Source: Anaeromyxobacter soli
GTDB taxonomy: Bacteria; Myxococcota; Myxococcia; Myxococcales; Anaeromyxobacteraceae
NCBI RefSeq assembly: GCF_022808855.1
Contig: NZ_JAKZLF010000006.1
Location: 62,001 to 126,000 of the forward strand
Direction of reading: 5' to 3'
Length of the DNA: 64,000 bases
Shown here: positions 53,601-62,163 of the stretch, in pieces
Layout: each line of letters begins with the position of its first letter
How positions within the stretch are numbered: position 1 is the first letter of the stretch
The notes under the pieces: generated by a model
What the model was told of the DNA's origin: nothing
Seen by the model: only the letters and a program-made list of their open reading frames with translations
The model's database searches: none
Translations under genes and position numbers: made by a program

Positions 53601-56600
53601 GTGCCCGGCTATTCTCCCTCCCGGCTCACGATGGCGCCGGACGGCCGGGGCGGCGCGTTCGTGGTGTGGCACGACAGCCGTAACGCCAGCTGGGACGTGT
53701 ACACGCAGCGGTTCGACCGAGACGGGAACCGGCTGTGGGGCACGAACGGCGTGCCGGTCACGACGGCGGCGGGCAATCAGCTCGCGCCGTCCGTCGCGTC
53801 GGACGGCGCGGACGGCGCGGTGTACGCGTGGAGCGACGATCGGCCGGGCCACCAGGACGTGTTCGTGCAGCGCCTCGGGCCGACGGGCGCGCCGCTCGCG
53901 CCGCCGAACGGCCTGTGGATCGAGGGCAAGCCGGGGGACCAGTCCTATCCGTACGTCGTGCCGCTCGCGCGCGGCAAGTTCCTCGTCACGTGGGACGATT
54001 CGAGCAACTGCGCTCCCACGGGGTGGTGCGCCGGGACCGGCATCGACTTCGTCGGCAAGGTGATCGACATCGGGACGGGGTTCCTGCTCGACGTCTCCCT
54101 CACCGGCGACGGCGTGGGGACGGTCACCTCGACTCCGGCCGGGATCTCCTGCGGCGTCACGTGCTCGGCCGACTTCGCGGCCGGCACGTCCGTCACGCTC
54201 ACCGCCCAGCCGGCGTCCGGCTCGATCTTCTCCGGCTGGAGCGGCGCCTGCGCCGGCACGGCTCCGACCTGCACCGTCAGCATGGACGCCGCGCGGACGG
54301 TGGCCGCGAGCTTCTCGCTCGCGAGCTACCCGCTCACCGTCGAGCTCTCGGGCTCGGGACAGGGCACCGTGACGGGCGACGGGATCTCCTGCCTGACCCC
54401 TGGGGCGGCGGGGTGCACGGCCACGGTCCCCAACACGTCGCCGCCGGCGACCGTGACGCTCACCGCGACGCCGACCGCGCCGTCGGTCTTCGCGGGCTTC
54501 ACCGGGTGCACGTCGGTCTCCGGAAACGTCTGCACGGTCTCGATGACGGGGGCGAAGACGGTGACCGCGACGTTCCACTCGGTCGCGCTCCTCACGGTGA
54601 GGACGTCCGGGCTGGGCCGCGGGACGGTGACGGGCGAGGGCATCGCCTGCACCACCGGCTCGACGGACGGGTGCACGGCCTCGGAGCCCCTCACCTCGCC
54701 GGCGACGACCGTGACGCTCACGGCCTCGCCCGACGCGACCTCGCTCTTCTCGAGCTGGACCGGCTGCACCTCCGTGTCCGGGAACGTCTGCACGGTCTCG
54801 ATGACCGGCGCGAGGACCGCGACGGCGACGTTCCAGCCGGCGACCTGGCTCCTCACGGCGAAGACGGCCGGAACCGGGCGCGGGACGGTGACGGGCGAGG
54901 GCATCGCCTGCACCACCGGCGCGACGGACGGATGCACGACATCGGTGCCCAACACGACGCCTGCGACGACCGTGACCCTCACGGCGACGCCGGACGCGAC
55001 CTCGGTCTTCTCGACCTGGAGCGGCTGCACCTCGGTGTCCGGGAACGTCTGCACGGTCTCGATGACCGGCGCGCGCACCGCGACGGCGACGTTCCAGCCG
55101 AGCACGTATGCGCTCACCGTGAAGACCGCCGGGACGGCCTCCGGCGGGGCCGTCCAGGGTGACGGCATCGACTGCAGCTCCACGACGGGGTGCACCTACG
55201 TCGAGCCGAACGGGGCCACGATCACGCTGACGGCGGTCCCTGACGCGACGTCGCTGTTCAAGAGCTGGACCGGGTGCACGACGACGAACGGCGCGACCTG
55301 CACGGTCACCATGGCGTCGGTGAAGACGGTCACGGCGACGTTCCAGCCGAGCACGTACGCGCTCACCGTCAAGACCGCGGGCGTGAACGCCAGCGGCACG
55401 GTCCAGGGCGACGGCATCGACTGCAGCTCCACGACCGGCTGCACCTACGTCGAGGCGAACGGGGCCACGATCACGCTGACCGCGACGCCGGGAGCGGCGT
55501 CGGTCTTCGCGAGCTGGACCGGCTGCACCTCGTCGTCCGGCAACGTCTGCACGGTCTCGATGACCGGGGCGAAGACGGTCACGGCGAACTTCCAGCCGAG
55601 CACGTACACGCTCACGGTGAACGCGACGGCCCAGGGTGGGGCCGGGACGGTGACCGGACCGGGCATCGCCTGCACCACGGGGGTCACCGGAGGTTGCACC
55701 ACCGGCGTCGCGAACGGCACGACCGTGACCCTGACCGCCGCCCCCGACGCGAGCTCGATCCTGAAGAGCTGGAGCGGCTGCACCTCCGTGAGCGGCGCGA
55801 CGTGCACGGTGTCGATGACCGGAGCCAAGACGGTCACGGCGACGTTCCAGCCGAGCACGTACGCCCTCACCGTGAAGACCGCCGGGACGGGCGCCGGCGG
55901 CGCCGTCCAGGGCGACGGCATCGACTGCAGCTCCACGACCGGCTGCACCTACGTCGAGGCGAACGGGGCCACGCTCACGCTGACGGCGGTGCCGGACGCG
56001 ACCTCGCTGTTCAAGAGCTGGACCGGGTGCACGACGACGAGCGGCGCGACCTGCACCGTCTCGATGTCCTCGGCGAAGACGGTCACGGCGACGTTCCAGC
56101 CGAGCACGTACGCCCTCACCGTGAAGACCGCCGGCGTGAACGCCAGCGGCAGCGTCCAGGGCGACGGGATCGACTGCGGCTCCACGACCGGCTGCACCTA
56201 CGTCGAGGCGAACGGGGCCACCCTCACGCTGACCGCGACGCCGGGGGCGGCGTCGGTCTTCGCGAGCTGGACCGGCTGCACCTCCGCGACCGGCGCCACG
56301 TGCACGGTCACCATGACGTCGGCGAAGACGGTCACGGCGAACTTCCAGCCGAGCACGTATGCGCTCACCGTGAACGCGACGGCCCAGGGTGGGGCCGGGA
56401 CGGTGACCGGACCGGGCATCGACTGCACCACCGGGGTCACCGGAGGTTGCACCGCCGTCGTCGCGAACGGCGCCACCGTGACCCTGACCGCCACCCCGGA
56501 CGCCAGCTCGATCGTGAAGAGCTGGACCGGCTGCACCTCCGCGTCCGGGAACGTCTGCACGGTCACGATGACCGCCGCGAAGACGGTCACGGCGACGTTC

Positions 56601-57143
56601 CAGCCGAGCACGTACGCGCTCACGGTCAAGCCGGCCTCGAGCTACGGCGCGACCGGCACGATCAGCGGGGCGGGGCTCGTGTGCAGCGATCCGGCCGGTT
56701 GCGTGACGACCGTCGCGAACGGCAGCGCGGTGACGCTCACGGCCTCGCCCGCGGCAGGCGCCCTGCTGAAGAGCTGGACCGGCTGCACGAGCTCGAGCGG
56801 CGACACCTGCACCGTCACGATGTCGTCGGCGAAGACGGTGACGGCCACGTTCCAGCCGAGCACGTTCCGCCTCACCGTCACGCCGGCGGGGACCGGCTCG
56901 GGCACCGTCACGGGCCCTGGCATCGCGTGCACGTCGGGCAGCGCCGACGGCTGCGCGGCGGACGAGAGCACCGGCTCGTCCGTCACCTTGACGGCGACGC
57001 CGGGCGCCTGCGCCACGTTCACCTCGTGGAGCGGCGCGTGCTACGGCACCGCGAGCCAGTGCACCGTCACGATGTCGGTGGCCAGGTCGGTCACGGCCAC
57101 GTTCGCCGCCGGCACCTGCCCGCTGTCCGCGGCGGCGCGCTGA
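50649..57143 (+). CDS. Large S8 subtilase lipoprotein with propeller-like and Cys-rich tandem repeats
   Basis: 2164 residues. Signal with a Cys after LS (about residue 20). Inhibitor-like prosegment (GRLIVKFRDT, about 70-210). Subtilisin domain about 235-560 with catalytic Asp in AVVDTGLDYNHPD (about 255), His in GHGTHVSGTIAAAG (about 312) and Ser in GTSMATPHVSAVAAL (about 492). About 650-1140: seven or eight propeller-like repeats with (D/V)(I/L)YAQR(V/I) and GxxxW. About 1145-2150: twelve 80-87-residue repeats, each with four Cys, the 'bacterial repeat' / InlB-B-like type. Secreted, cell-surface protease or adhesin. Small ribosome site (AGAGGTCC) precedes the ATG at 50649. Confidence 0.92.
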   Translation: MRQLLAATIAVCCVVVCLSCGSGVPGKDESSTVTAGRFSITVQGAERAPEAAAAGRSDRGAEEPPTSAPGRLIVKFRDTLGEPADVIHRFGLRFAANARSGGADLDRLDAEYRVSAVRPVFSSLFARAISAPGKGAIADRRRKLLETVNASRARFAARASRAGRAELPDLVRTYVFEVPADTDVAKMALDYAANPNVEYAVPDRLAKTQALPDDPYLQSSGSWGQAYGDLWALAKIGAPAAWDVATGAGSVVAVVDTGLDYNHPDIAANVWANPAELGGVPGVDDDGNGYVDDVRGWDFAYGDADPMDRMGHGTHVSGTIAAAGNNGAGVIGVAYQARIMPVKGLDDSGYGPFSTLAAAVTYAAMNGADVISNSWGCYGTGCTDAAIADAVALARSLGCVITFAAGNDDADVKDAFPAKLQDVITVAASGADDSKASFSNWGYLVDVAAPGGGPDAASPYAAARNILSLRAAGTGDANLVVGGSYLRQAGTSMATPHVSAVAALVLSANPQLTVAQVESIIRHTARDAVGDPALDTAGYDPYYGWGRLDAAAAVARAFDPPADPPLLKVLAEPLEFDVPATACAGQQWTLPVDVYNLGGGTLSWSADAPAWLTVQASTATTPSFTSVSLSRLEDATGVLTIHSPEDPGGSTALPVIARLASGITISNCSTALSKAYSTQQWDPFHHLSTQPPGVPDGAGGAFYVWTDTRYGNPDLFMQRVDASGNPLWSTDGMALTSASPGAEIRPAIVSDGAGGAIVAWVEGANTGNVYDKHIRAQRVSATGQKLWGTYGVWVCQASGGQERPTLLSKGSGTAIVAWTDYRNGNADIYAQKIDASGTMAWQTDGVPVVQAASSQSEVAIATDNYGGAILTWVDARTGYQTVYAQRLTSLGQALWAQNGLLLTPETSMTPGVPEIALGPSILPDGQGGAIIAWHDFRNFPFKPGPNFLSRSDLYAVRVDHLGQSLWTPGGVPLTSGLTATPSTFVPGYSPSRLTMAPDGRGGAFVVWHDSRNASWDVYTQRFDRDGNRLWGTNGVPVTTAAGNQLAPSVASDGADGAVYAWSDDRPGHQDVFVQRLGPTGAPLAPPNGLWIEGKPGDQSYPYVVPLARGKFLVTWDDSSNCAPTGWCAGTGIDFVGKVIDIGTGFLLDVSLTGDGVGTVTSTPAGISCGVTCSADFAAGTSVTLTAQPASGSIFSGWSGACAGTAPTCTVSMDAARTVAASFSLASYPLTVELSGSGQGTVTGDGISCLTPGAAGCTATVPNTSPPATVTLTATPTAPSVFAGFTGCTSVSGNVCTVSMTGAKTVTATFHSVALLTVRTSGLGRGTVTGEGIACTTGSTDGCTASEPLTSPATTVTLTASPDATSLFSSWTGCTSVSGNVCTVSMTGARTATATFQPATWLLTAKTAGTGRGTVTGEGIACTTGATDGCTTSVPNTTPATTVTLTATPDATSVFSTWSGCTSVSGNVCTVSMTGARTATATFQPSTYALTVKTAGTASGGAVQGDGIDCSSTTGCTYVEPNGATITLTAVPDATSLFKSWTGCTTTNGATCTVTMASVKTVTATFQPSTYALTVKTAGVNASGTVQGDGIDCSSTTGCTYVEANGATITLTATPGAASVFASWTGCTSSSGNVCTVSMTGAKTVTANFQPSTYTLTVNATAQGGAGTVTGPGIACTTGVTGGCTTGVANGTTVTLTAAPDASSILKSWSGCTSVSGATCTVSMTGAKTVTATFQPSTYALTVKTAGTGAGGAVQGDGIDCSSTTGCTYVEANGATLTLTAVPDATSLFKSWTGCTTTSGATCTVSMSSAKTVTATFQPSTYALTVKTAGVNASGSVQGDGIDCGSTTGCTYVEANGATLTLTATPGAASVFASWTGCTSATGATCTVTMTSAKTVTANFQPSTYALTVNATAQGGAGTVTGPGIDCTTGVTGGCTAVVANGATVTLTATPDASSIVKSWTGCTSASGNVCTVTMTAAKTVTATFQPSTYALTVKPASSYGATGTISGAGLVCSDPAGCVTTVANGSAVTLTASPAAGALLKSWTGCTSSSGDTCTVTMSSAKTVTATFQPSTFRLTVTPAGTGSGTVTGPGIACTSGSADGCAADESTGSSVTLTATPGACATFTSWSGACYGTASQCTVTMSVARSVTATFAAGTCPLSAAAR
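54081..57110 (+). repeat. Twelve tandem Cys-rich repeats in the subtilase gene
   Basis: Twelve units of about 246-261 bases, each coding a variant of [ALTVKTAG.. GTVTG.GI.C .. GCT .. VTLTA.P .. SWTGCTS .. G..CTVSMT.AKTVTATF]. Each carries four conserved cysteines, likely two disulfides per unit. Units 3 and 4 and units 5-10 are the most alike; unit 1 and unit 12 are the most divergent. Confidence 0.9.
55110..56615 (+). repeat. Higher-order 753-base duplication (three repeat units)
   Basis: 55110-55862 and 55863-56615 are tandem copies of a three-unit block: units KTAGT/KTAGV/NATAQGG are followed by the same trio again (units 5-7 and 8-10), with offset exactly 753 bases. Copies share runs of identical bases and differ by scattered substitutions. 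This marks a segmental duplication within the array. Confidence 0.85.
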
Positions 57144-57148
57144 GGACG

Positions 57149-57177
57149 GCCGGGGACGGCGGCTCGCCGTCCCCGGC
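57149..57177 (+). terminator. Terminator hairpin after the subtilase gene
   Basis: Perfect 13-base stem (57149-57161 with 57165-57177) and three-base loop, beginning six bases after the stop codon. No T-run; very stable stem. It also lies before the convergent histidine kinase gene. Confidence 0.6.
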
Positions 57178-57215
57178 TCCCATCGCAGCGGAGGGGCGCT
57201 CGCCTCGTCGCGTGA

Positions 57216-58343
57216 TCAAGCGGTGGGCGTGCAGTCGGAGCGAGGCCACGTGAGCGTGAACGTCGTGCCAGCCTCGCGGGATGAGCTCACTGCGACCGTT
57301 CCGCCGTGCGCGCGCATGATCTCGCTGACGATGTAGAGCCCGAGGCCGAGCCCCTCTCGGTTGCCTGCACCTGCTTCGCCGCGCTGGAACGGATCGAAGA
57401 GCCTCAGCAGGCGATCCTCGGTGATGGGCTCACCGTGATTCGTGACCTGCACGACCGCGCCTTCACTTGCACATGCCGCAGTGACGACCACCGGCCCCTC
57501 ACCGTAATTCAGGGCGTTCGCGAGGAGATTGCCGACCGCCTGGAACGCACGGTCGCGATCCCATTGACCCCAGAGATCACCGCTGGCGTTCAGGATGATC
57601 TCTCGATCAGGATTCGTGAGGATCGCGTCCTCGACGGCGGCGTGGCAGACCTCGCCCAGGTCCACGCGCGTCGTCGTGTCGACCGGGATGCCGTCGCCGA
57701 GGCGCCCGCGGGAGAGGTCCAGCAGGTCGCGCACCATCCTGCTCATCCGCTCCGCGTTGCGGGCGATACGCCCGGCGGCGCGGTCGAGACCCGGCGCGAG
57801 GCGGCCCGATCGCAGCATGTGGTCTGCGCTCATCAGGATGGCGCTGAGGGGCGAGCGGAGGTCGTGGCCCAGCACCCCGATGAAGCGCTCGCGGATTCGC
57901 TCCCGCTCCTCCACGAAGTATTCGACGGAGTCGCTGATCGCCTGATCGAGGCCCGCGTTCAGCCGCGCGAGCTCGACGACGCGGCGCTCCATTCCTTCCA
58001 TGAGATCGACGGAGCCTGCCTGTTCCTCGGCCTCGGCGTGCAGCAAGAGCCGCAGGATCGTCGCTCTCAGTACGCGGAACTCGGTGATGAGCTGGGCGAG
58101 CTGGTACGCGTGCTTCAGGCGCTGCTTCGCATGCGTGATGGGAAGGCCCTGGAGCATGCCACCGGCAGGTGCATCCGGCGCCTTCATCCAGGTGGCCAGC
58201 GCGTCGAGGAACTCCGGAAGATCGTTCCGGAGGGCCGAGTCCTCCAGCGGGATGGGTCTCGGCTCCGCGTGGATCGCGCGCTCCCACTCCGCCATGATGC
58301 GGTCGCGTTCGCGCGTCAGAAACTCGTGTGTGATCAAGGTCAT
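57216..58343 (-). CDS. Sensor histidine kinase with RsbRD-like N-terminal domain
   Basis: 375 residues, no membrane helix, so cytoplasmic. N-terminal helical domain (about 5-140) resembles the RsbRD_N type found in stress kinases. H-box GVLGHDLRSPLSAI with the phospho-acceptor His at about 158, N-box NLLANALNYGEG, then DPFQRG and GLGLGLYIV of the G-box. No response regulator gene is adjacent; it is divergent from a second kinase of the same kind (58480). Confidence 0.88.
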   Translation of the reverse strand: MTLITHEFLTRERDRIMAEWERAIHAEPRPIPLEDSALRNDLPEFLDALATWMKAPDAPAGGMLQGLPITHAKQRLKHAYQLAQLITEFRVLRATILRLLLHAEAEEQAGSVDLMEGMERRVVELARLNAGLDQAISDSVEYFVEERERIRERFIGVLGHDLRSPLSAILMSADHMLRSGRLAPGLDRAAGRIARNAERMSRMVRDLLDLSRGRLGDGIPVDTTTRVDLGEVCHAAVEDAILTNPDREIILNASGDLWGQWDRDRAFQAVGNLLANALNYGEGPVVVTAACASEGAVVQVTNHGEPITEDRLLRLFDPFQRGEAGAGNREGLGLGLYIVSEIMRAHGGTVAVSSSREAGTTFTLTWPRSDCTPTA

Positions 58344-58479
58344 GCTCCGCTCCGCGAGCCAGCAATCCTGGGTGGGCGGAGTAGTACACCATGAGGGCGC
58401 AGGCGGCTGCGAGCTCGCCGGCTTTCATGCGACTGGGGACTGGTTACTGCCCGGCGAAAGCCTAATATTTACAGCCAAG

Positions 58480-59598
58480 ATGCCTGGCACCCGGCGCGTT
58501 CCTGCCGGGCACGAGCAGGTCGTGAGCCTCTACGACTTCATCACCAGCGACAAGAACGACATCCTCTCTCTCGCCCGAGCGAAGATCATGGCGAGGAGGT
58601 GGCCCACCGTCTCCGCCCTGGAGCTGGAGCACGGGCTACCGCTCTTCTTGTCCCAGCTCTCGGAGACCCTGCGACTGCGGTCGAGCTCCGAGCCGTTCTC
58701 AAGCACCGCCATCGGGAACAGCGCAGGCAAGCACGGCGGCGAGGCGCTGGCGAAGAACTTCAGCGTGGCTCAGCTCGTTCACGACTATGGGGACCTCTGC
58801 CAGGCCATCACGGAGACGGCGGTCGTCAAGCACGTGGCGATCAGCGCGAAGGACTTCCAGACCCTGAACGGCTGCCTCGACGACGCCATCGCCGGAGCGG
58901 TGACCGAGTTCAGCCGCCAGCGAGAGGAGGCGCTCGGCGATGGCGAGGCGGAGCGGCTCGGCTACCTGACGCACGAGCTGCGCAACCGTCTGTCGACGGC
59001 GATGCTCTCGTTCGCGGCGGTGAAGAGCGGGCGGGTGGCGGTCGCCGGGAGCACCGGGTCCATCGTCGAGCGCAGCCTCGCGGCGATGCGCGACCTCCTC
59101 GACACGACGATCTCCGAGGTGCGACTCGCCGCCGGGAGCCAGGAGCCGAAGCGGATGTCCATCGCCCGGTTCCTGCACGAGGCGGAGGGCGCGGCGTCGT
59201 TGCAGGCGGCGCAGCGCGAGATGAACGTGACCTTCGCCGACGTGCCGGACGACGTGATGGTCAAGGCCGACCCGCAGCTCCTCTCGTCGGCGCTCTTCAA
59301 CCTCATCCAGAACGCCTTCAAGTACTCGGTCCCCCACGGCTACGTGACGGTGCGCACCGTCTGCGCGGACGCGCTCGTCTCCATCGAGGTGGAAGACGAA
59401 TGCGGCGGGCTCCCCGAGGGGAACTCCGAGGCGTTCTTCACGCCGTTCGGCAAGCGGCGTGGCCAGGACCGCACGGGGCTGGGGCTCGGGTTGAACATCA
59501 GCCGCAAGGCGGTGAAGGCCTTCGGCGGAGACATCACCGTCCGCAACCTGCCCGGCAAGGGCTGCATCTTCACCATCACAGTGCCGGTCTCGGCGTAG
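58480..59598 (+). CDS. Sensor histidine kinase with RsbRD-like N-terminal domain, second copy
   Basis: 372 residues, soluble. N-terminal domain about 15-150 (LYDFITSDKNDILSLARAKI; LELEHGLPLFLSQLSETL) typical of RsbRD_N; H-box YLTHELRNRLSTAM with His at about 165, N-box NLIQNAFKYS, EDECGG and GLGLGLNIS ATP-lid motifs. ATG 58480 was used; an in-frame GTG at 58522 (VSLYDFI) is a plausible real start since relatives begin near that point. Divergent from, and distantly similar to, the kinase at 57216. Confidence 0.85.
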   Translation: MPGTRRVPAGHEQVVSLYDFITSDKNDILSLARAKIMARRWPTVSALELEHGLPLFLSQLSETLRLRSSSEPFSSTAIGNSAGKHGGEALAKNFSVAQLVHDYGDLCQAITETAVVKHVAISAKDFQTLNGCLDDAIAGAVTEFSRQREEALGDGEAERLGYLTHELRNRLSTAMLSFAAVKSGRVAVAGSTGSIVERSLAAMRDLLDTTISEVRLAAGSQEPKRMSIARFLHEAEGAASLQAAQREMNVTFADVPDDVMVKADPQLLSSALFNLIQNAFKYSVPHGYVTVRTVCADALVSIEVEDECGGLPEGNSEAFFTPFGKRRGQDRTGLGLGLNISRKAVKAFGGDITVRNLPGKGCIFTITVPVSA

Positions 59599-59630
59599 CC
59601 CGACGGCTCCCTTCGTCGCTGTCCCGCCGG

Positions 59631-60560
59631 TCATGCCGCTGCCAATCCCTGCCGCCAGCTCGGGTGTGCCGGACGCCACGCCAGCTCGCGCTTGGCCTTG
59701 GCATTGGAGGCGCCGCGAAGCTCGGTCATCATCACCACGCCGGCCTCACCTGCGAACAGCCGTCCGACGAACCGCGGCACCCGCATCGGCTTCCTGGCGC
59801 CCAGCGCCTGCGCCAGCGCCGGCAACCACTCGGCGACCGGGGCGGGGTCATCGTCCACCACGTTGTAGACACCGCGGCTGCCGTGCTCGACCGCCGCCAC
59901 GGTCGCCTCCGCGGCGTCGGCGACGTGGATGAAGGACCACACGGCGCCACCGTCGCCGACCAGCGGGAACTTGCGCTTGCGGACCAGCTCGAACTGCTCC
60001 TCGCCCGGAGCCATCGATGTGCCCGGCCCGTAGAACCAGCCATAGCGGAGCACGATCCCCTCCGTCCAGGCGGCGCCGAGCACCGCCGTCTCGAGGTGAC
60101 GCATCGCCTCCAGGTTCGCGCGCATCTGCCGGGCGGGTGATGGGTCGAGCGGGTCCTCCTCGCTCTTGACGGCTGCGCCGGTGCGCGCGTACGCGGCGAT
60201 GTGGCTCTGCGCCACGAACCGCCGCACTCCGACGGCCCGGCCGGCCGAGAGCAGGTGATCCGTGCCCTCGGTCCGCAGACGGTTGGTCGCCGCGAAAGAG
60301 CGCTCCATGTGACGCGTGTCCACCGCTCCGATCGCCGTCAGCTGATGGACGATCACGTCAGGCCTCGCCCTGCCCACGGCCTCCGCGACCTGATCGCGAT
60401 CGAGCGCGTCCGCGACCACCGGCACAGCGCCCAGCTCGCGGAGCATCGCCTGCTTGGATTCGCTGCGGGTCATGCCATGAACCTCATGACCCGCCGCCAC
60501 GAGACGCGGCACGAGCTGCTTTCCAATCGCGCCCGTCGCTCCAGCCACGAACACTCTCAT
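59631..60560 (-). CDS. NAD(P)-dependent epimerase/dehydratase-like protein
   Basis: 309 residues of an extended short-chain dehydrogenase. The cofactor loop GATGAIGKQLV is at 7-17, followed by D-rich loops (VVADALDRD; DVIVHQLTAIG) and active-site region AQSHIAAYARTG where the usual YxxxK is not clear, then RYGWFYGPG and FIHVADAAEATVAAVE. GAGGAGG before the ATG at 60560. Likely substrate-specific oxidoreductase or regulator of the NmrA/epimerase type; no substrate can be given. Confidence 0.85.
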   Translation of the reverse strand: MRVFVAGATGAIGKQLVPRLVAAGHEVHGMTRSESKQAMLRELGAVPVVADALDRDQVAEAVGRARPDVIVHQLTAIGAVDTRHMERSFAATNRLRTEGTDHLLSAGRAVGVRRFVAQSHIAAYARTGAAVKSEEDPLDPSPARQMRANLEAMRHLETAVLGAAWTEGIVLRYGWFYGPGTSMAPGEEQFELVRKRKFPLVGDGGAVWSFIHVADAAEATVAAVEHGSRGVYNVVDDDPAPVAEWLPALAQALGARKPMRVPRFVGRLFAGEAGVVMMTELRGASNAKAKRELAWRPAHPSWRQGLAAA

Positions 60561-60765
60561 CGTCGGCCTCCTCGCTCGAGGGGAGTCCACCGGACCGCTG
60601 GGGCTCGCGCGGCGGAATAGCCGGCTCGTCCATTGCGTGTGCGGTGCCCTGCCCGCTTCTGTCCTCACGTCGTGTCGTCATGACCACGAACGACAGGGGC
60701 TGAAGGTTACAGAACCCTTTCCTGGGAAGCGGTGGCCGCGAGGCGCTGACCGTCGCGCGGCTCGG

Positions 60766-62013
60766 TCATCCCACGTATCGCGAGCTGCTGCCGTCCCGCT
60801 CGCTCGTTCCAGCTCTCGCCGCGTCGATGATCCGCGCGACGTTCTCCTCGGACATGAACTCGGGGAGGGGCGTCGCACCGGTCATCGCCGACAGGTAGGC
60901 ATCCGTCGCGGGCTGGTTGTGTTGCAGCGCGGCGAAGAGCGCCTGGAGCGGGGGCGGCGGCGGCTCGAGCGTGGCGATCTCGTTGGTGAGCTCGTACATC
61001 GGTCGAACGCGCTCGTTCCGGGCCGCCTCGTGAGCGGCCAGGAGGTCCTCGAGCGGGCCGCGGCCGGACAGGCCTGCATCGAGCGCCTCGACGAGCCGCT
61101 CGGCGTCGATGAAGGAGTCGCTGATGCCCTGCGCCGTCATCGGGTCCTTGCAGTAGCCGGCGTCGCCGACGAGCGCCCACCCGGCGCCGTACGGCCGCCG
61201 GAAGTAGCCGGGCACGCCGGCGACACCGTACCAGCGCTCCTCGCGCGTTCCCTGCGATACCCGGGCGCCGAAGTCCGACGCCAGCGCGAGCGCCTGCGCG
61301 ACGTGGGCCTCGACGTCGGCCCGCACCTCGGCGAAGCGCCGGGCGGGCCAGTTCACCATCACGAGGTGGAGCCCGTCGTGGGTGGGGGCTCCGCCGAACG
61401 CGCAGCGCTCGCGCAGATACAGCTCGAGGTCTTCCTGCCGAACGCCGCTGAAGTAGGAATAGTAGGCGCAGACGGCGATCGGGCGCGTGTCGTACTCGGG
61501 GGCCCGCACGGCCGCGGCGACGAAGGAGTGAACGCCGTCAGCGCCGATGACGATCCGGGCCCGCTCCTCGACCTGCTTCCCCCCGGCGCCTCGCCCCCGG
61601 AGCCCGACGACCGCGCCGTCTGCGAAGAGCAGGTCGTCGACCGTGAAGGACTCGCGCACCTCGGCGCCGCTCCGCGCCGCGGCGTTCACGAGGAGGCCGT
61701 CGAGGATCGTGCGCCTCGGACAGAATCCCCCCCGGCCGCCATTGGCGCCGCGGATGGTGCCCCGGAGCACGAAGGGGCCGACGTCGAGGGACATGCGCCG
61801 GCAGATCGGCGGAAGCCCCGTGGCCGCGAGCGCGTCGAGGAGACCCCACCGCGCCAGGGCCTCGGCACCGTGGGGCCAGAGAATGTGCGTGGAGATGGTG
61901 TCGCTGGGAAACCTCGCCCGATCCACCAGCAGCACCCTGTAGCCCTTCCGTGCAAGCAGCATGGCGGTGGGCGATCCGGCGCAGCGGGCGCCGACGACGA
62001 TGGCATCGTACAT
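60766..62013 (-). CDS. FAD-dependent oxidoreductase / aromatic monooxygenase (geranylgeranyl-reductase-like)
   Basis: 415 residues. N-terminal FAD motif DAIVVGARCAGSPTAMLLAR (GxGxxG variant), DTISTHILWPHGAEALARWG, then VIGADGVHSFVAAAVR and the GD motif VGDAGYCKDPMTAQGISDSF, as in p-hydroxybenzoate-hydroxylase-like enzymes and prenyl reductases. GGGAGGACG before the ATG at 62013. Followed by the epimerase gene on the same strand with a 205-base gap; the LuxR-type regulator lies upstream. Confidence 0.88.
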   Translation of the reverse strand: MYDAIVVGARCAGSPTAMLLARKGYRVLLVDRARFPSDTISTHILWPHGAEALARWGLLDALAATGLPPICRRMSLDVGPFVLRGTIRGANGGRGGFCPRRTILDGLLVNAAARSGAEVRESFTVDDLLFADGAVVGLRGRGAGGKQVEERARIVIGADGVHSFVAAAVRAPEYDTRPIAVCAYYSYFSGVRQEDLELYLRERCAFGGAPTHDGLHLVMVNWPARRFAEVRADVEAHVAQALALASDFGARVSQGTREERWYGVAGVPGYFRRPYGAGWALVGDAGYCKDPMTAQGISDSFIDAERLVEALDAGLSGRGPLEDLLAAHEAARNERVRPMYELTNEIATLEPPPPPLQALFAALQHNQPATDAYLSAMTGATPLPEFMSEENVARIIDAARAGTSERDGSSSRYVG

Positions 62014-62163
62014 TCCGTCCTCCCGGTGAAGCCCAATGCGACAGGGCGAAGCGCTCTTCGACCTGACCATGCGTAGGAAGGAGCCGCGCCGCCGGCATCG
62101 GGAGAACCACCCACCACCGCTGCCAGGGCGATGGGTGGTTCTCCGCACTCCCGGCGGAGCGGA

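Noticed and set aside
51906-56629. Minus-strand open frames across the subtilase repeats (several with matching repeat periods)
   Set aside because: They mirror the repeated plus-strand sequence; the plus strand has the recognised protease, propeller-like and Cys-rich domains.
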